From WLND01 sp040398845 (GTDB taxonomy: Bacteria > Actinomycetota > Actinomycetes > S36-B12), in NCBI GenBank assembly GCA_040398845.1, contig JBBATH010000013.1, positions 1 to 64,000 of the forward strand: DNA of 64,000 nt, in the 5' to 3' direction. This document shows positions 17,232-25,533 of this stretch, one piece after another. The notes below the pieces were generated by a model that worked only from the letters and a program-made list of their open reading frames with translations, was not told where the DNA came from and did no database searches. Both the position numbers and the translations under genes were made by a program. Each line of letters starts with the position of its first letter. Position 1 is the first letter of the stretch.

Positions 17232-17631
17232 AGTCCTCTCAGCGGTGAGCGGCCACACCGACACACCCGGCCCACGCTGGGCTCGACGGCTGCTCTCGGT
17301 CGGAGTTGACCCCGATCCGCGATTCTCGCTGGCAAATGAACGCACATTCCTTGCCTGGATTCGCACCTCGCTGGGGATGATCGCCCTCGGGGTCGGCATC
17401 GCGACCTTCGTGTCGACCAATGCCTCACGTGGCTTCTCGATGCTCGTCGCGGCCATCCTCGTCGTTCTCGGGGGAATCCTGGGCACCCTGAGCTGGTTTC
17501 GCTGGCTCAACGTCGAGCGGTCGATGCGTTTGGGGCGCGGCATTCCTCCCTCAAGGACTGCGATCTACCTCGCCCTGGCCATTTCCGTCCTGGCAGTGCT
17601 CTCGCTCGCAGTCATCCTCACCGTTTCGTGA
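17221..17631 (+). CDS. DUF202 (YidH-like) membrane protein
   Basis: 136 aa. The DUF202 signature ERTFLAWIRTSLGMIALGVGIA lies at about residues 38-60, followed by two further hydrophobic helices, giving about three membrane segments. The function of this family is unknown. The start at 17221 overlaps the sulfatase end and is taken because the frame becomes family-like soon after. It is directly followed, with a 4-base overlap, by a second DUF202 protein, so the pair may form one complex. Confidence 0.78.
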   Translation: MPHEVLSAVSGHTDTPGPRWARRLLSVGVDPDPRFSLANERTFLAWIRTSLGMIALGVGIATFVSTNASRGFSMLVAAILVVLGGILGTLSWFRWLNVERSMRLGRGIPPSRTAIYLALAISVLAVLSLAVILTVS

Positions 17632-17978
17632 ACACGGAGCCAGAACTGCCGAGCGACATGAGTACCGGCCTTCAGCCCGAGCGAACATCGCTCGCCTGGA
17701 GTCGGACCCTCGTGGTCGTCGCAGCGATCTTCGGCATCATCGGCGTGCATGCGCTTGTCACCTCGCAGCCTCGGCCCCTCATACTTGCGACAACCGCAAT
17801 GTCCGCCGCAGTACTCGTCGGAAGCACCCACATCGCGCGACGCAGGCTCGACATCATCAAGCGCGACATGCATCGCCATACCGCCGTGAGTGCCGCGACC
17901 CCCACAATCGCCGTCGCTGGTCTCACGAGCCTCGCCGGCATCCTTGCGCTCATCACGATCATCGCTCAGTCCTGGTGA
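17628..17978 (+). CDS. Second DUF202-like small membrane protein
   Basis: 116 aa with three hydrophobic stretches. ERTSLAWSRTLVVVAA near the N-terminus (residues about 18-33) matches the DUF202 core. GTG at 17628 overlaps the previous stop by 4 bases, which indicates coupling. E. coli YidG/YidH are a comparable tandem pair. No function is known, and any link to the sulfatase is only positional. Confidence 0.72.
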   Translation: MNTEPELPSDMSTGLQPERTSLAWSRTLVVVAAIFGIIGVHALVTSQPRPLILATTAMSAAVLVGSTHIARRRLDIIKRDMHRHTAVSAATPTIAVAGLTSLAGILALITIIAQSW

Positions 17979-18035
17979 CGGCAATCCCCACTTTTCCGGT
18001 AGGCATTGCGCTCGGGCGGAATTGATGGTTTGATC

Positions 18036-18051
18036 ACGTTCATCAGAACGT
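18036..18051. promoter_or_regulatory. Inverted repeat upstream of the ABC importer
   Basis: ACGTTC-atca-GAACGT in the 183-bp gap before the substrate-binding-protein gene, about 110 bases before its start. Perfect 6-bp arms suggest an operator. No second copy was found. Confidence 0.35.
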
Positions 18052-18161
18052 CGCCCGGGCATTGGTTTGGCGAATCACTTTATTTCCTGATTGTTCATCG
18101 CTAGTCTTCCACCACCATTAGTCGTCCGATCCATGCGGAGCGACCCAACGTTGGAGGAATA

Positions 18162-19187
18162 TTGAACATCAAGAGGCTCAAGGCCATCACCGCTGTAGGT
18201 GCTGCGGGAGCGATCACCGCATCCATCGCAATTGCCGCAGGCGCCACGCCGGCTCTGGCAGCGACAGACATCACCATCGGCACTGTGGCGATCAACGCAG
18301 CGGGGACAATCCCCTACGCGCGAGACAACGCCATCTTCTCCAAGAACGGGCTGAACGTCACGGAGATCAAGACCTTCCCGGCACCGCCGCCCTCACTTGC
18401 TGCTCTTGCTGCCGGCGCCGTCAACTTCGTCTATGCACCGTCAATCCCGATCCTCAATGCCTACGCCAACGGCGGCATGGCCCTGAAGGTCGTGGCACCC
18501 GCCGACGGCTACCAGCGCTCGACACTCGCGGCAGCCAAGAAGGATCCGGTCCTCGCGAGGAAACTCGATGACACTGGTGTCTGCATCTCACCGACCTCGG
18601 GTATCAAGTCGTTCAAGGACCTCAACGGCAAGACCGTCTCGGTCCCGGCACGCGGCGCTCAGGGCGAGGTCACCATTGCTCAAGCGGTGAAGAACGCCGG
18701 CGGAGATCCCTCAACGATCAACTTCGTCACCCTGCCGTTCCCTCAGGTCGTTGACGCAGTGAAGAACGGTACGACCAGTGCGGGATTCACCGTCGAACCG
18801 TTCACCTCCGCCTGCACCGGTGCTGGCATGCTCAACCTTGGTTCCCCTGGCATCGCCTTCTTCGACGATGAGGCCGCCATCGGCATGTGGGTCACCACCG
18901 CCGACTACGCGGCCAAGAACCCAGCGACCATCGCTGCTTTCCAGAAGTCGATTTACGAGGTGAACAAGTTCGCAGCGACGAAGGCCGGCTGGGACAAGAT
19001 TCTTCAGGCGTCGCTTCCACTCACTCAGGTGGATCTAGCGACGGCACGTGCCGCGAATCCGTCCTATTTCCCGTCGACCATCGTGGCCCGCGACATGAAG
19101 GCACCTGCTGAGAAGATGCTGAAGCTCGGGTTCCTTAAGACCCCGGTCGACATCAGGGGTCTCCTCATCAAGCAGTACCGCCCGTAA
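18162..19187 (+). CDS. ABC importer substrate-binding protein (NMT1/SsuA-like)
   Basis: 341 aa exported protein. The N-terminal signal peptide (KRLKAITAVGAAGAITAS..., about 35 residues) ends near TPALA-A. The mature part begins TDITIGTVAINAAG and has the SsuA/NMT1 features LNGKTVSVPARGAQGE and FTVEPFTSACT. Such proteins bind sulfonates, pyrimidine precursors, nitrate, aromatic acids or similar anions. The start is TTG at 18162, with an excellent GGAGG 5 bases upstream. It is the first gene of a four-gene ABC operon. Its position just upstream of a pyridine-ring-cleavage set suggests an N-heterocycle or aromatic anion, which is inference. Confidence 0.88.
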   Translation: MNIKRLKAITAVGAAGAITASIAIAAGATPALAATDITIGTVAINAAGTIPYARDNAIFSKNGLNVTEIKTFPAPPPSLAALAAGAVNFVYAPSIPILNAYANGGMALKVVAPADGYQRSTLAAAKKDPVLARKLDDTGVCISPTSGIKSFKDLNGKTVSVPARGAQGEVTIAQAVKNAGGDPSTINFVTLPFPQVVDAVKNGTTSAGFTVEPFTSACTGAGMLNLGSPGIAFFDDEAAIGMWVTTADYAAKNPATIAAFQKSIYEVNKFAATKAGWDKILQASLPLTQVDLATARAANPSYFPSTIVARDMKAPAEKMLKLGFLKTPVDIRGLLIKQYRP

Positions 19188-19217
19188 CCCAACCAGGTAT
19201 CTAGCGAAGGAGTCGCC

Positions 19218-19976
19218 TTGCCAGCGATCATCCGCCGTACACCGGCCGGAGTGATCTCGACGATCGTTGCACTGCTCATCTGGCAGTTCATCGGATCGTT
19301 CGGCCCACTGGCAGGCGACTCCTTCGCAACGGCAACCGAGGCCATTACCGCACTCGCCGGCCTCTTGACTGATTCGGTGTTCTGGGCTGCCGTGGGACAA
19401 ACCCTCCACATGGCAATCCTCGGTTTCATCATTTCCATCGCGGTGGCCGTACCTCTGGGCCTCCTCATCGGACTGAGCCGCTTCTCCTACCGCTCGTCGA
19501 AGTTCACCTTCGACTTCTTCAAGGTGATCCCGCCCATAGTCATCATCCCGATCGCGATCCTCGCCATCGGACCGAACATCACGATGGGCGTCGTTCTCGT
19601 CATCTTCGCCAATGTGTTTGCCGTTGCGATCCAGACCGCCTATGGGGTTCGCGACACCGACCCCGTGCTTCTGGAAACCATGCGCTGCTATCGCTTCAAT
19701 GTGATCCAACAGGTCCTGCATGCGCGGCTGCCAAGCGCGGCCCCTCAGATCGCGGTCGCCATCCGACTCGCCGCCTCAGCTGCTCTCATCGTCGCGGTCG
19801 TCGCAGGCCTCGTTGGCGGGGCTCCGGGGCTCGGGAACCTGCTCATGCGCTACCAAAGTGGTGGTCAGGTCGACAAGACGTACGCGGTGCTGCTCGCCCT
19901 CGGCATTTTCGGCATCCTCGTCTCGCGACTCATCGTCAGGGCACAACGGCGCATCATCTTCTGGACCGGACGATGA
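19218..19976 (+). CDS. ABC importer permease (first)
   Basis: 252 aa with about six membrane segments. It belongs to the SsuC/TauC-like BPD_transp_1 family, with the EAA-type loop around VLLETMRCYRFNVIQQVLHARLPSAAPQI. TTG at 19218 follows AGGAG. It overlaps the next permease gene by 4 bases, so the two probably form a heterodimeric channel. Confidence 0.86.
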   Translation: MPAIIRRTPAGVISTIVALLIWQFIGSFGPLAGDSFATATEAITALAGLLTDSVFWAAVGQTLHMAILGFIISIAVAVPLGLLIGLSRFSYRSSKFTFDFFKVIPPIVIIPIAILAIGPNITMGVVLVIFANVFAVAIQTAYGVRDTDPVLLETMRCYRFNVIQQVLHARLPSAAPQIAVAIRLAASAALIVAVVAGLVGGAPGLGNLLMRYQSGGQVDKTYAVLLALGIFGILVSRLIVRAQRRIIFWTGR

Positions 19977-20749
19977 TGCGCGTCTGGCGATGGATCCTCG
20001 CCATCATCATCGGAGCCTGGCTCCCGATCGTGTTCATCACCTGGTGGTGGAACGCAAGTGCCGAATCAACCAATCCCTACTTCCCGCCCCTCTCGGTCAT
20101 CTGGGAGCAGTTCAAGGTCAATTGGATTTTCGAACTCGTTCCGGTCCACGTCGTTCCGAGTATTCGCAACCTGCTCGTGGGCTTCCTCATTGCCGCCGTC
20201 ATCGCGATTCCGGCCGGCACACTCATCGGAGCCTCACGGAGTGGCACCCGCTACGTCGAGCCCGTCGTCGACTTCATCCGTTCCATTCCGCCCGTCGCAC
20301 TCGTGCCGATCTTCATCCTGCTTCTCGGACTCGATGCCCAGATGCGCATCACGTCCATCGCCTTCTCCGCATCGTTCCCCATCCTTCTCGCGACAATCGA
20401 GGGCGTTCGCTCAACCAACCTCGTCGTCCTCGACACCGCGAAGTCCTTCCGACTATCGAGGAGTGCCATCCTGTGGCGGGTGCGCCTGCCTGGTGCCATG
20501 CCGACAGTGTTCGCGGGTTTGCAGGTCGGCTTTCAGATCGCGTTCGTCGTGACGATTGCGTCAGAGGTACTCGGGTCCGGGTTCGGCCTCGGCGCCTTCA
20601 CCCTCATCGCCACCGACTCATTCCTCATCGTCGATGCATGGACCGGAGTGATACTCCTCGGCATCCTCGGATACCTGCTTAACCTCGTGTTCGACCTCGT
20701 GGAGCGCATCTCACTTCGCTGGTACTACGGCCAGAAGAAACTCTCCTAG
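19973..20749 (+). CDS. ABC importer permease (second)
   Basis: 258 aa SsuC-like permease with about six hydrophobic helices. The cytoplasmic EAA loop is around NLVVLDTAKSFRLSRSAILWRVRLPGAMP. The ATGATG start at 19973 overlaps the first permease's stop. The gene is followed 14 bases later by the ATPase gene of the same system. Confidence 0.86.
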   Translation: MMRVWRWILAIIIGAWLPIVFITWWWNASAESTNPYFPPLSVIWEQFKVNWIFELVPVHVVPSIRNLLVGFLIAAVIAIPAGTLIGASRSGTRYVEPVVDFIRSIPPVALVPIFILLLGLDAQMRITSIAFSASFPILLATIEGVRSTNLVVLDTAKSFRLSRSAILWRVRLPGAMPTVFAGLQVGFQIAFVVTIASEVLGSGFGLGAFTLIATDSFLIVDAWTGVILLGILGYLLNLVFDLVERISLRWYYGQKKLS

Positions 20750-20763
20750 GCGATGGAGCCACT

Positions 20764-21537
20764 GTGACGACCCCTGCCATCTCGATTCGAGACGTAACAA
20801 TGGACTACCCCACCCCAGACGGCGTGAACCACGTTCTGGCGGGCATCTCATACGACGTTGCCGAGGGTCATTTCGTGTCAATCGTCGGGCCGTCCGGGGT
20901 TGGAAAGACAACCCTCCTTCGACTCCTCACCGGGTTGGCCACTCCGACCGGTGGCGAGATTCAGGTGCGCGGGGAGCGGCTCACCTCCTCGCCTGAAGGC
21001 CTCGCCGTCGTGCTGCAGGACTACACCCGATCACTCATGCCCTGGCTCACCGTCGAGAAGAACATCGCCCTGCCCCTCCGCAACGCGAAGCTTTCCCGGG
21101 CCGCTATGCGAGAACGGGTCGAGGAGTCCCTCGCGGAGGTCGGGCTCACCGGCACCGACCGCTCGTACCCGTGGCAGCTTTCGGGCGGCATGCAGCAGCG
21201 CGTGTCGATCGCGCGAGCGATCGCCGTGCGGCCGAGCATCCTTGTCATGGACGAGCCCTTCGCCTCGGTCGATGCACAGACCCGATTCGACCTCGAGGAC
21301 CTCGTGCTCAAGGTGCGCGATGATTTCGGCATCACGACCGTGATGGTGACCCACGACATCGACGAAGCGGTCTACCTCAGCGATGAGATCGTCGTCCTGC
21401 ACGGCAAGCCTGCCGCTGTTCGAGATGTCGTGAAGGTCGAGATTCCCTTCCCTCGCTCGCAAATGGCCACACGCAACGACCATCGGTTTGCCGAGTTGCG
21501 CACGCGCGTCTACGGCATGGTTCGTGGCTTGGAGTAG
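20764..21537 (+). CDS. ABC importer ATPase
   Basis: 257 aa nucleotide-binding subunit of the SsuB/TauB type. The Walker A is GPSGVGKTT, the Q-loop LQDYTRSLMPWLTVEKN, the signature LSGGMQQR, the Walker B ILVMDEPFASVD, and the H-loop VTHDIDEAV. It uses a GTG start. It completes the SBP-permease-permease-ATPase set and drives import of the still unidentified solute. Confidence 0.93.
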   Translation: MTTPAISIRDVTMDYPTPDGVNHVLAGISYDVAEGHFVSIVGPSGVGKTTLLRLLTGLATPTGGEIQVRGERLTSSPEGLAVVLQDYTRSLMPWLTVEKNIALPLRNAKLSRAAMRERVEESLAEVGLTGTDRSYPWQLSGGMQQRVSIARAIAVRPSILVMDEPFASVDAQTRFDLEDLVLKVRDDFGITTVMVTHDIDEAVYLSDEIVVLHGKPAAVRDVVKVEIPFPRSQMATRNDHRFAELRTRVYGMVRGLE

Positions 21538-21575
21538 CCGAGTCAGCGCATTCCCGCCTGTTCCCGATCTCAAAT

Positions 21576-21590
21576 GTCAACATCGTTGAC
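21576..21590. promoter_or_regulatory. Operator-like palindrome upstream of the hydrolase-NicX-ligase operon
   Basis: GTCAAC-ATC-GTTGAC, 32 bases before the hydrolase start. It is the second copy of the element at 13860-13874; the extended match is aaaTGTCAACA followed by GTTGACT. Two copies at two catabolic promoters suggest coregulation. Confidence 0.6.
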
Positions 21591-21621
21591 TTATTCGGTC
21601 GTCTGCCTCTACCGTTCGGGA

Positions 21622-22422
21622 ATGGAAGACGAAGTGTCCGTGCTCGACGTCGACTCCGCGCCGACCGCCTGGCGTGAGGCCGGCTCCGGACGACGCGTCG
21701 CTGTACTCCTCCACGGGCTCGGTGGGAGCCGCATCGTTTGGCGCCCGCAACTTGGCCCACTGTCAGCGCACCGCCGCGTCGTGGCCTGGGATGGACCCGG
21801 CTACGGGGCCTCCGAGCCCATTGCTGAACCCACCTTCGACGCGTACTCAGATCGAGCGGCCGCCCTCATCAGCGAGGTATCGCCGTCTGTGCCTGTCGAT
21901 CTCGTCGGTACGTCGTTCGGCGGCATGATCGCCCAGTACACCGCGCATCGATTCCCCCAACTCGTCCGCTCCCTCACGCTGCTGTGTACGAGCCCAGCCT
22001 TCGGCCTCGATGGCACCGACCCGGTGGAATGGCGCGCAGCACGCCTCGCGGGCCTTGAGACCTTTGGGTCCCCCGCCGCCGCGGCACCAGCCATCCTCAC
22101 CTCGCTCGCCGGCCCAAATGCCGCACACGTCGTGCCCGAGGCCGTCGAGGCCATGACCCGAGTGCCGATGGATGGCCTGCTGGCATCACTCGCCACGATC
22201 ACCACCCACGACTCACGGGCGATTCTCCCAACCATCTCTATCCCGACCCTCGTGCTAGTCGGCGCTGATGACGATGAGACCCCGCCGTCATACGCTCAAG
22301 CCATCGTGGACCTCATGCCCAACGCCCACCTTGTCGTTATCCCCGCCGCGGGACACCTGCTCAACCTCGAGGCGCCCGACGCCGTCAATCAGGCCATCCT
22401 TCGACACTGGGAGAGCACATGA
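21622..22422 (+). CDS. Alpha/beta hydrolase, candidate N-formylmaleamate deformylase (NicD-like)
   Basis: 266 aa alpha/beta hydrolase. The oxyanion motif is LLHGLGGSR, the nucleophile serine is in VGTSFGGMIAQ, the acid region in LVLVGADDDETPP, and the catalytic histidine in PAAGHLLNLEAPDAV. ATG at 21622 is chosen because the operator at 21576-21590 would otherwise be coding. It overlaps the next gene, a NicX-like dioxygenase, by 4 bases. In nicotinate degradation NicX makes N-formylmaleamate and the hydrolase NicD removes the formyl group, so this pairing suggests the same step. The family is broad, so the specific activity rests on context. Confidence 0.72.
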   Translation: MEDEVSVLDVDSAPTAWREAGSGRRVAVLLHGLGGSRIVWRPQLGPLSAHRRVVAWDGPGYGASEPIAEPTFDAYSDRAAALISEVSPSVPVDLVGTSFGGMIAQYTAHRFPQLVRSLTLLCTSPAFGLDGTDPVEWRAARLAGLETFGSPAAAAPAILTSLAGPNAAHVVPEAVEAMTRVPMDGLLASLATITTHDSRAILPTISIPTLVLVGADDDETPPSYAQAIVDLMPNAHLVVIPAAGHLLNLEAPDAVNQAILRHWEST

Positions 22423-23480
22423 GCGGATCACACGCACCGACCGAATGGCGCTGGATCGCACGTTTCGCCGAGCAGTTCCGACTCAACGGACTCGGCCCTG
22501 GTGACGAATGCGTCATCCTGTCTGAGAGCTCGAGTCGTGCTGAGCTGGTAGCCACCGCGATCCTCGCTGCGGAGTCCCTCGGGGCCAAGCCCTTCGAGGT
22601 CGTCATGCGAACCCCGGCGAGCAGCACCCCTGTTGCGCTCCGGTCAACCGGTACGTCGCTGGCCCTCAATGGGCAGGCCGGTGCAGTGGCCGCACTCACC
22701 TCAGTCTCCTTCGTCATTGACATCACCGTCGAAGGGCTCCTTCACTCCAAGGAACTGCGCACCATTCTGGGTTCCGGCACGAGCGTGCTGATGATCAGCA
22801 ATGAACACCCCGAGACCTTCGAACGACTCCCGCACGATGTCGGCATGGCCGAGCGGGTCTTCGAGTCGCACGAGGTGATGACGAAGGCAACCTCGATGCG
22901 GGTGACGAGTGCTCATGGGACCGACCTGCATGTCGAACTCGACGGCGCCTTCACCGCGGGCTCAACCGGCGTCATCTCCGGGCCGGGGTCAATCGCTCAT
23001 TGGCCCGGCGGGCTTGTTCTGGCATTCCCTGCCCGTCACCGAGTGAACGGCACCGTCGTCCTCGCTCCCGGCGATGTCAACATCACCTTCAAGCACTACG
23101 TCCAGTCGCCGATCACCTTCACCATCGAGGACGACTACGTCGTTGCGATCGAGGGCGATGGCTACCAGACCGAGATGCTGAAGTCCTACATGTCGGCCTT
23201 CGACCAGGATGCCTACGCCACCTCACATGTCGGGTGGGGCATGAATCCATCGGCCCGATGGGACTATCTCGAGCTGTATGACCGCTCGCAGGTGAACGGA
23301 ACCGAGGCACGGGCCTTCGAGGGCAACTTCATGTACAGCACGGGTGCGAACGAGAACGCGGAGCGCTTCAGCGTCTGCCATTTCGACATCCCTATGCGAA
23401 ACTGCAGCGTGTTTCTTGACACCCACCAGGTCGTCGACCGGGGAACCCTGGTCGGCGTAGCAGCAGGAGAGGCGAACTGA
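22419..23480 (+). CDS. nicX: NicX-like 2,5-dihydroxypyridine 5,6-dioxygenase
   Basis: 353 aa, similar along its length to the Fe(II) extradiol-type enzyme NicX, which opens 2,5-dihydroxypyridine to N-formylmaleamate. Shared segments are HWPGGLVLAFP, ATSHVGWGMNPSARWD, FEGNFMYSTGANENAE and CHFDIPMRNCSVFLD. The last includes the His and Asp known as iron ligands in Pseudomonas NicX, and SHVGWG carries the third ligand His. The fold is shared with M29 aminopeptidases, a possible mis-annotation. It sits between an alpha/beta hydrolase (4-base overlap) and a GS-like ligase. The exact ring substrate, such as a substituted dihydroxypyridine, is not known. Confidence 0.78.
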   Translation: MSGSHAPTEWRWIARFAEQFRLNGLGPGDECVILSESSSRAELVATAILAAESLGAKPFEVVMRTPASSTPVALRSTGTSLALNGQAGAVAALTSVSFVIDITVEGLLHSKELRTILGSGTSVLMISNEHPETFERLPHDVGMAERVFESHEVMTKATSMRVTSAHGTDLHVELDGAFTAGSTGVISGPGSIAHWPGGLVLAFPARHRVNGTVVLAPGDVNITFKHYVQSPITFTIEDDYVVAIEGDGYQTEMLKSYMSAFDQDAYATSHVGWGMNPSARWDYLELYDRSQVNGTEARAFEGNFMYSTGANENAERFSVCHFDIPMRNCSVFLDTHQVVDRGTLVGVAAGEAN

Positions 23481-23481
23481 C

Positions 23482-24753
23482 GTGGCAGACCAGATTGACG
23501 TCATTTTTCCTGACCTCCTCGGGCTCACCCACGGCAAGACCGTGCCACCAGGCCGCCTCGACCACCCGACCCATTACGCCATCACGGTAATGGTGCAGGG
23601 ACTAGACCTTGAGTTCCTCGATGTCCCCACCTACTCGACGAGCTCCGGCTTCCCGGACATGGAGGCGAGGGTCGATCTCGAGACACTGCGCCCGTGGATC
23701 GGCGGTCGCCGCACGGCAATGGCCTCCCTCTACCGCACCAATGGCGAACCCCTGCCCCTCGACTCTCGGCGCCAACTCCAGCTCATCTGCAACCGCTGGG
23801 CCGCCCGGGGCCTCACCCCGATCGCCGGATTCGAGATGGAGTTCTTCCTCCTCGCATCCCGCCAGCCTCTCGTGAAGCTCCCCGTTCCCGATCACCGCGT
23901 GTACGGCATCGGCGCCGGCGCCGATCCATCCGGGACCCTCGAGGTCATCGCCGAGCTCGCCGAACTCGCTGGCCTGCAGGTTGAGGGTGTCAATGCCGAG
24001 TTCACGCCGAGCCAGGTCGAGGCCGCACTGCACTACCAACCTGCGGGAGCTGCTGCCGATGCGGCACTGCTGTTCCGCGAACTCGTCCACGGGGTTGCCC
24101 GCGAGCGCGGCGTCGATGCAACCTTCATGGCGCGTCCGTTCGCCGATGCCGTCGGCAGCGGCCTGCACCTGAACATGAGCCTCGCAAACTCCGCGGGCGA
24201 CAACATGTTTGCTGACGTCTCCGACGCTGACGGCATATCTGAGCTTGCACGGCAGTTCATCGCCGGACTCCTCCATCATCACGAGGCGCTTACCGCCTTC
24301 GCAGCACCGACCGTCAACTCCTATAAACGCCTGACACCTGGGATGCTCAGCGGCTACTGGGCGAACTGGGGCCTCGATAATCGGATCTGCACCGTGCGGG
24401 TCCCCGGGCAGCGCGGTGCAACCACTCGACTTGAGCACCGCATGGCCGACGGCACCGCATCCCCGCACCTGCTGAGCGCAGCACTCTTCGCCGCCGGCCT
24501 CCACGGAGTCGAGGAAGGGATGCAGCTTGCCATTCCTCAGCAGGGCGACGCCGACAGTGAGCCGAACACCGATCGGCATACTCCCCACACGCTCTCCGGC
24601 GCCCTCGACGCCCTCGAGGCCGATACGACCCTGTGCGCCTACCTCGAACCGGACCTTGTCGAGGTGTACGTCGGGCTCAAGCGTGATGAGTGGAAGCGAT
24701 GGGAGCAGGCTGTCACAGACTGGGAGCAGGCCGAGTACTCCCGCGTGTACTAG
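23482..24753 (+). CDS. Glutamine-synthetase-like ligase (second copy)
   Basis: 423 aa, shorter than housekeeping GS. Conserved catalytic segments are present: IAGFEMEFFLLAS, NAEFTPSQVEAALHY, GSGLHLNMSL, TVNSYKRLTPG and RLEHRMADGTASPHLL. In the nucleotide/metal region the usual H-x-H of GxGxHxHxS is HLN, a substitution seen in divergent family members. The GTG start follows the NicX-like stop by one base, so it is in the hydrolase-NicX operon. A GS-like ligase in a ring-cleavage operon suggests that an amine or amide intermediate is glutamylated. No substrate can be assigned. Confidence 0.82.
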   Translation: MADQIDVIFPDLLGLTHGKTVPPGRLDHPTHYAITVMVQGLDLEFLDVPTYSTSSGFPDMEARVDLETLRPWIGGRRTAMASLYRTNGEPLPLDSRRQLQLICNRWAARGLTPIAGFEMEFFLLASRQPLVKLPVPDHRVYGIGAGADPSGTLEVIAELAELAGLQVEGVNAEFTPSQVEAALHYQPAGAAADAALLFRELVHGVARERGVDATFMARPFADAVGSGLHLNMSLANSAGDNMFADVSDADGISELARQFIAGLLHHHEALTAFAAPTVNSYKRLTPGMLSGYWANWGLDNRICTVRVPGQRGATTRLEHRMADGTASPHLLSAALFAAGLHGVEEGMQLAIPQQGDADSEPNTDRHTPHTLSGALDALEADTTLCAYLEPDLVEVYVGLKRDEWKRWEQAVTDWEQAEYSRVY

Positions 24754-24760
24754 CCCGGGA

Positions 24761-25462
24761 TCAGCGTTTGCTTGGCGCGATGACGAGTCTGTCGATCAGT
24801 GCGTCGATCCCAAGTTCAAAGACAGCATCACTCGACGGATAGAGGCCGGGACCCAGGGCGCTGATCGCGGGGTACTCATCCCCCGGGAGCGCCCGGTAGT
24901 CACTGCGCCAGCGCTGGTAGGTCTCACGGCGGACCGCAGCGCTCACTGCAAGCGGCGCATCGAGGGCCGCGGAGCCAACCGTGAACTCAATGAACACGTG
25001 GTACGTGAGTACGGCAGCCTTGTGCTCGAGCCCAGCGCGTAGAAGCGCATCGAGCAGAATCTCAGTAATGCGAAGCTCATTTAGGTGACGCGTGGGACCT
25101 CGCGAGGTAATCGAGATCGCCACCTGATTCTTCAGCAGGGCGCGTCGCACACCGATGCACAGGCGGCGAATGTCATCTGCTGGATCGTCAGTCGAGACGA
25201 ACCCCTTCGTGGCGGGCGCCAGGGCACGGTCGCCGACCTCGCGGAGCAGGTCCTCCTTGTCCTCGAAGTGCCGGTAGAACGCAGTCGGATCCACCCCGAG
25301 GCGATCTCCTAGCGCGCGAAGGCTGAAGGATTCTGCGTCACCTTCAACAAGGAGGTCTTGGGCGGCCCTGCAGATGACATCGCGATTGAGTCGAGCCCGC
25401 GCTCCTTCCGTTGTTGGCACGCTCCGAAGGCTAGTACGACGACCTGAGCTCGGCCCCTTCAA
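24761..25462 (-). CDS. TetR-family transcriptional regulator (first)
   Basis: Up to 233 aa. The TetR helix-turn-helix is at about residues 24-70, with FSLRALGDRLGVDPTAFYRHFEDKEDLL typical. The C-terminal helical domain resembles TetR_C_11/SACE-type ligand domains. Two starts are possible: TTG at 25462 with a GAGG nine bases upstream, or GTG at 25420 with a poor ribosome site. It is divergent from the decarboxylase/luciferase-like operon, and the gap contains one copy of the ATCGTTyGG palindrome (25486-25505). It is thus a candidate for the protein that binds that element at four promoters; the MarR protein at 40451 is the other candidate. Confidence 0.85.
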   Translation of the reverse strand: MKGPSSGRRTSLRSVPTTEGARARLNRDVICRAAQDLLVEGDAESFSLRALGDRLGVDPTAFYRHFEDKEDLLREVGDRALAPATKGFVSTDDPADDIRRLCIGVRRALLKNQVAISITSRGPTRHLNELRITEILLDALLRAGLEHKAAVLTYHVFIEFTVGSAALDAPLAVSAAVRRETYQRWRSDYRALPGDEYPAISALGPGLYPSSDAVFELGIDALIDRLVIAPSKR

Positions 25463-25485
25463 TCGCGCGCCTCACGTCAGATTTG

Positions 25486-25505
25486 AACGTTTGGACCCTA
25501 ACGAT
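25486..25505. promoter_or_regulatory. Shared regulon operator, site 1
   Basis: AACGTTTGGACCCTAACGAT lies between the divergent TetR and decarboxylase genes. It matches sites at 38272-38291, 40351-40370 and 46422-46442; the consensus is the palindrome ATCGTTyGG-nn-CCnAACGAT. See the findings. Confidence 0.6.
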
Positions 25506-25533
25506 CTGTGAATTTGCACTAGGCTTTGTAGCT

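Noticed and set aside
22419..23480. M29 aminopeptidase annotation
   Set aside because: The segments SHVGWG, ARWD, FEGNF and CHFDIPxRNC and the overlap with an alpha/beta hydrolase match NicX much better than peptidases.
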